Shown piece by piece: positions 12,409 to 15,802 of a DNA stretch of 15,802 nucleotides. Every line of letters begins with the position of its first letter. Positions within the stretch are counted from its first letter, which is position 1. The translations under genes were made by a program, and so were the position numbers. Source of the stretch: an uncultured Mycoplasmatota bacterium (GTDB lineage Bacteria > Bacillota_I > Bacilli_A > RF39 > UBA660); contig CAMOFW010000009.1 in NCBI GenBank assembly GCA_946613765.1, forward strand, positions 1 through 15,802. Reading direction: 5' to 3'. The notes beneath the pieces are model-generated. The model was not told where the DNA came from. It was given only the letters and a program-made list of their open reading frames with translations, and did not search any database.

Positions 12409-15400
12409 ATTTATTATCTGCAATCTTTACATAATCCCTATATCTTTTTTGAGCATATTTAATATTTTGTAATAAAATTTCTTTGGCAAGTTGTGGGGAC
12501 TTAGTAATTAAAGATTTATATCTTACTTCATTAAATAAGAAATCTTTGTACTTAGTAAAATCTGGTTCTCTAGAATCAATATATAGTTTTTCTTCAGTTG
12601 GGTTATAATGCATTAATGTTAAATATCCACAATCTACTGCCAATTTTTGTTCAGATGTAGCATTACACATTCCACCTTTGATTCCTTGTTCTTGGCATGG
12701 ACTATAACAAATTATAATACTTGGTCCATTATGAGCTTCTGCTTCTTTAAATACTTTAATTGTTTGCATGAAGTTAGAGCCTAGTGCTACTTGTCCTACA
12801 TAAACGTTATTATAGTTCATTGCTATTTTAAATAAATCCTTTTTAGGTGTAGTTTTACCAGTTGAAGCAAATTCTGCAACTTGACCATAGTGTGAAGATT
12901 TAGACATTTGTCCACCAGTGTTTGAATATACTTCTGTATCTAAAACTATAATATTAACATTTTCACCACTAGATAAAACATGATCTATTCCACCAAAGCC
13001 AATATCATATGCCCAACCATCACCACCGATGATGAATACACTCTTAGCAACCATGTAATCTATTATATCTTTTAATTCTTCTGGAATATCACGTTCTAAT
13101 AATTTATTTCTTACACTATTGGTTACTTCATAATCATTAATATTATTTAAGTATTCATCATATAGTTTTTTGGTTTCATCATCTACTGCATCATATGAAT
13201 TTTCTATTATAGATTTAATTCTATCTCTCATCTTATTATAAGTTAGTCTCATACCATAACCAAATTCAGCATTATCTTCAAACAATGAATTAGCCCATGG
13301 AATTGAATATGGTGTAGATGGAGCAGATCCACCATAGATTGACGAACATCCTGTAGCATTTGCTACTACCATTTTTTTACCAAATAATTGTGTTAACAAT
13401 TTAATGTATGGAGTTTCACCACATCCAGCACACGCACCAGAGAATTCAAATAATGGTTTTTCAAATTGTGAACCTTTTACATTAAATTTGTCCATAATTT
13501 TTGGATTAATGTAGTTTTCAAACATATCTTTAATATATTCTTTATTCTCTTTAGATAATTGTCCATAAGAAAGTGCTTTATTACCACCCTTACCTGGACA
13601 AGCATTAATACATAATCCACATGATAAGCAATCTTCTTCACTTACAAGAATTTGAAAATTATATTCTTTACTTCCTAGTAATTGAATAGAGCCTGGTGTG
13701 TCTTGTGGAACAGCAAATGGTCTAATTACTGCATGTGGACAAACAATCGAACACATACCGCATTGAATACAATTTTCACTATTCCATTTAGGCACGAGTT
13801 TAGATGTTGCCCTCTTTTCATTTTTTGATAAGTTATTAGGGAACTTACCATTTTTAAATTCTAATAAATCACTTACTTTTAATTCATTACCTTTTCTATG
13901 ATTAATCTTATCAAAGATATTTTTATCTTCTACTAAATTACTATTAGTCATTGGTAAGTTACTATTTAATAGTTTTATTTTATCTAATGATTCTTTCATA
14001 GCATTAATATTAGAATTAATTATATCATTACCCTTAGCAGCAAATTGTTTTTTTATAGATGCAGATAAGTCATCAAAGGCATTATCATATTTTAATAATT
14101 TTAATATTATAATTTCCATTATTTTACTTATCTTACCTTTAATATTATTATCATTTGCTATTTTATCTGCATCAATTAATAATACTTTTAATTTTCTTTC
14201 ATTAATTATTTGTTTAACATTATCAGGTATTAAATGTATTAAAGAATTAGAATCTAATGATGTGTTAATTAATACTGTTGAGTTATCCTCGATACCATCA
14301 AACATATTAAATTGATTGATATATGAATCCTTAGTTATAACAAGTAAACTTGGAGTTGTTATATAATATGGTGCATTAATTTTATTTTTTGATATTCTTA
14401 AATGTGATATTGTTATACCACCACTCTTTTTAGAGTCATATTCAAAATATCCTTGTACATAATTGTCAGTATTATTACCTAATATTTTCATTATGTCTTT
14501 AGATGTTGAAACCATACCATCTGAGCCAAATCCATAAATTAGTATTTCATTAGCATCTAAGTTAAAATCGTAGTCTACTGGATCTATGCTTAAATGTGTA
14601 ATATCATCTTTAATAGATACAGTAAAGTTTTCTTTTAGTTCTGTTTCAAGCATATGATAGATACCTAGGATGTCATTTGGTGTTGTATTTTTAGAAGATA
14701 AACCATATCTTCCCCCTACAATTTTAATATCTTTATCTTTTAGTGCACTTACTACATCTAAATATAGTGGTTCTCCAACACTACCTGCTTCTTTAGTTCT
14801 ATCAAGAACGGCTATTTTTTCTACTGACTCTGGTAATACATCTAATAAATATTTAATAGAAAATGGTCTATATAAATGTACTTCGATAAGTCCGTATTTT
14901 TTATCTTCTTTATTTAATTTATCTATTACTAATTTAATAGTATCACATACTGATCCCATAGCAACGATTACGTATTTAGCATCCTCTGCTCCATAGTAAT
15001 TAAATGGTTTGTAATCTGTATGCATAATATCGTTAATTGATTTCATATAGTCATTAACAATATCAGCACATTCAATATATGATTTATTTCTTGCTTCTAC
15101 ACTTTGGAAATAGATATCATCGTTTTCTGCCATACCCATTTGATAATTAGCATTTGTGTTTAGTGCATTTTTTTTGAATTCTTTTATTGCTTCAAAATCA
15201 ACTAATTTTAATAATTCTTCTTCTGGGATTGATTCGATAGTATTAATTTCATGAGATGTTCTAAATCCATCAAAGAAATGTAAGAATGGAACTCTTGCTT
15301 TAATAGCACTTAAGTGTGCTACTGCAGCTAAGTTTTGAGCATCAAATACTGATGATGATGCAAGCATAGCAAATCCAGTTTGTCTTGTTGCATAAATATC

Positions 15401-15772
15401 TGAGTGATCTCCAAATATAGATAAAGCATGTGTTGCAATACTTCTTGCTGCTACATGTATTACACCAGGTAATCCTTCACCTGCTATTTTATACATATTT
15501 GGTATCATTAAAAGTAGACCTTGAGATGCTGTAAATGTTGTTGCAAGTGAGCCACTAATTAAAGCTCCATGCATTGCTCCTGCTGCACCTGCTTCACTTT
15601 GCATTTCAACTACTTTAACTTTATCATTAAAAATATTTTTATTAGTTGAAGTTAATTTATCTACTTCAGATGCCATTGGTGAAGATGGTGTTATTGGATA
15701 AATTGATGCAACTTCACTAAAAAGGTAAGCTACATCACTACAAGCTTTATTTCCATCTACTATTTTTTTCAT
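12407..15772 (-). CDS. nifJ: Pyruvate:ferredoxin (flavodoxin) oxidoreductase, single-chain
   Basis: This oxygen-sensitive cytoplasmic enzyme splits pyruvate to acetyl-CoA and CO2 and reduces ferredoxin or flavodoxin, a core step of anaerobic sugar catabolism. In order: the N-terminal domain with T28 in YPITPSSPMA, E60 in VVEMQSEAGAAGA and R110; a middle region; a two-cluster ferredoxin domain with C668/671/674/678 and C715/718/721/725; then a thiamine-diphosphate domain with C781, C784, C809 and C1026 for the proximal cluster, GDGWAYDIG (D918) and EVYSNTGGQMSKSSHYG. All three [4Fe-4S] clusters and the TPP site are therefore intact. At 1121 residues it is ~50 shorter than many homologues (~1170). 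It has its own terminator and a TATAAT at the window edge, so it is probably monocistronic. AGAGGCGAT precedes ATG. It indicates fermentative, anaerobic metabolism. Confidence 0.97.
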   Translation of the reverse strand: MKKIVDGNKACSDVAYLFSEVASIYPITPSSPMASEVDKLTSTNKNIFNDKVKVVEMQSEAGAAGAMHGALISGSLATTFTASQGLLLMIPNMYKIAGEGLPGVIHVAARSIATHALSIFGDHSDIYATRQTGFAMLASSSVFDAQNLAAVAHLSAIKARVPFLHFFDGFRTSHEINTIESIPEEELLKLVDFEAIKEFKKNALNTNANYQMGMAENDDIYFQSVEARNKSYIECADIVNDYMKSINDIMHTDYKPFNYYGAEDAKYVIVAMGSVCDTIKLVIDKLNKEDKKYGLIEVHLYRPFSIKYLLDVLPESVEKIAVLDRTKEAGSVGEPLYLDVVSALKDKDIKIVGGRYGLSSKNTTPNDILGIYHMLETELKENFTVSIKDDITHLSIDPVDYDFNLDANEILIYGFGSDGMVSTSKDIMKILGNNTDNYVQGYFEYDSKKSGGITISHLRISKNKINAPYYITTPSLLVITKDSYINQFNMFDGIEDNSTVLINTSLDSNSLIHLIPDNVKQIINERKLKVLLIDADKIANDNNIKGKISKIMEIIILKLLKYDNAFDDLSASIKKQFAAKGNDIINSNINAMKESLDKIKLLNSNLPMTNSNLVEDKNIFDKINHRKGNELKVSDLLEFKNGKFPNNLSKNEKRATSKLVPKWNSENCIQCGMCSIVCPHAVIRPFAVPQDTPGSIQLLGSKEYNFQILVSEEDCLSCGLCINACPGKGGNKALSYGQLSKENKEYIKDMFENYINPKIMDKFNVKGSQFEKPLFEFSGACAGCGETPYIKLLTQLFGKKMVVANATGCSSIYGGSAPSTPYSIPWANSLFEDNAEFGYGMRLTYNKMRDRIKSIIENSYDAVDDETKKLYDEYLNNINDYEVTNSVRNKLLERDIPEELKDIIDYMVAKSVFIIGGDGWAYDIGFGGIDHVLSSGENVNIIVLDTEVYSNTGGQMSKSSHYGQVAEFASTGKTTPKKDLFKIAMNYNNVYVGQVALGSNFMQTIKVFKEAEAHNGPSIIICYSPCQEQGIKGGMCNATSEQKLAVDCGYLTLMHYNPTEEKLYIDSREPDFTKYKDFLFNEVRYKSLITKSPQLAKEILLQNIKYAQKRYRDYVKIADNK

Positions 15773-15796
15773 ATAATCGCCTCTTTTATTATCTAT

Positions 15797-15802
15797 ATTA
15801 TA
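15797..15802 (-). promoter_or_regulatory. -10 box of the pyruvate oxidoreductase promoter, cut by window edge
   Basis: TATAAT on the minus strand, 24 bases before the start codon. The -35 would be outside the window and cannot be assessed. Confidence 0.5.

Noticed and set aside
14670..14996. 108-codon plus-strand open frame
   Set aside because: Shadow of the pyruvate oxidoreductase gene.
1..15802. UGA read as tryptophan (Mollicutes code 4)
   Set aside because: All genes are complete with TGG for Trp at conserved positions such as GDGWAYD, and no in-frame TGA interrupts any of them.

Overview
The window is a very AT-rich, gene-dense stretch from a low-GC Gram-positive-type bacterium. Lipid II-modifying and LCP cell-wall enzymes, AGGAGG/AGGTGA-type ribosome binding sites, TATAAT promoters, hairpin-plus-U terminators and a pyruvate:ferredoxin oxidoreductase together suggest an anaerobic, probably host-associated Bacilli/Clostridia relative. 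My inference is a lineage near RF39/Erysipelotrichia, but the sequence does not prove this. All tryptophans I checked are TGG, so the code is the standard one, yet none of the 13 complete genes stops with TGA. Nothing looks like a phage, transposon or CRISPR array; this is chromosomal backbone.

Layout. (1) 1-2042, minus: a zinc-dependent phospholipase C-family protein whose stop codon overlaps the start of a LytR-CpsA-Psr (LCP) protein that runs off the left edge. (2) 2148-2916, minus: two small exported or membrane-anchored proteins of unknown function that share a short DV..(N)VQ..(D)EL motif. (3) 3132-6384, plus, divergent from (2): a second large LCP protein with three membrane helices, a PASTA-like C-terminal domain and six extracytoplasmic cysteines, followed by a FemABX-type aminoacyltransferase. 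(4) 6386-7532, minus: two overlapping, mutually homologous coiled-coil proteins with a CxH...CxxC putative zinc knuckle. Their 3' end shares one hairpin with the convergent FemABX gene. (5) 7594-8064, minus: a COG2426-type small membrane export protein. (6) 8065-8426: a 362-base gap without a protein gene. It holds a structured RNA candidate, an sRNA candidate with its own terminator, and three TTCACA repeats at 11-base spacing. (7) 8427-10455, minus: an OmpR/PhoB-type response regulator and its histidine kinase. (8) 10537-12348, minus: a four-helix membrane protein, a YebC-family protein and a TasA/camelysin-like exported protein. (9) 12407-15772, minus: full-length pyruvate:ferredoxin oxidoreductase.

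How it fits together. Regions 1-3 are concerned with the cell envelope: LCP enzymes attach glycopolymers to peptidoglycan and FemABX builds the peptide cross-bridge. The two-component system probably regulates itself, because the regulator's promoter carries TTCACA/TTCATT half-sites 11 bases apart. It may also drive a small RNA encoded just behind the kinase, where three such half-sites precede a promoter-like sequence and a strong terminator. Packing is tight: terminators overlap stop codons, and in several places the next promoter is built into the previous gene's terminator.

The most interesting items are the putative regulator-controlled sRNA (8222-8425), the minus-strand structured RNA (8111-8200) and the tandem zinc-knuckle paralogues (6386-7532).
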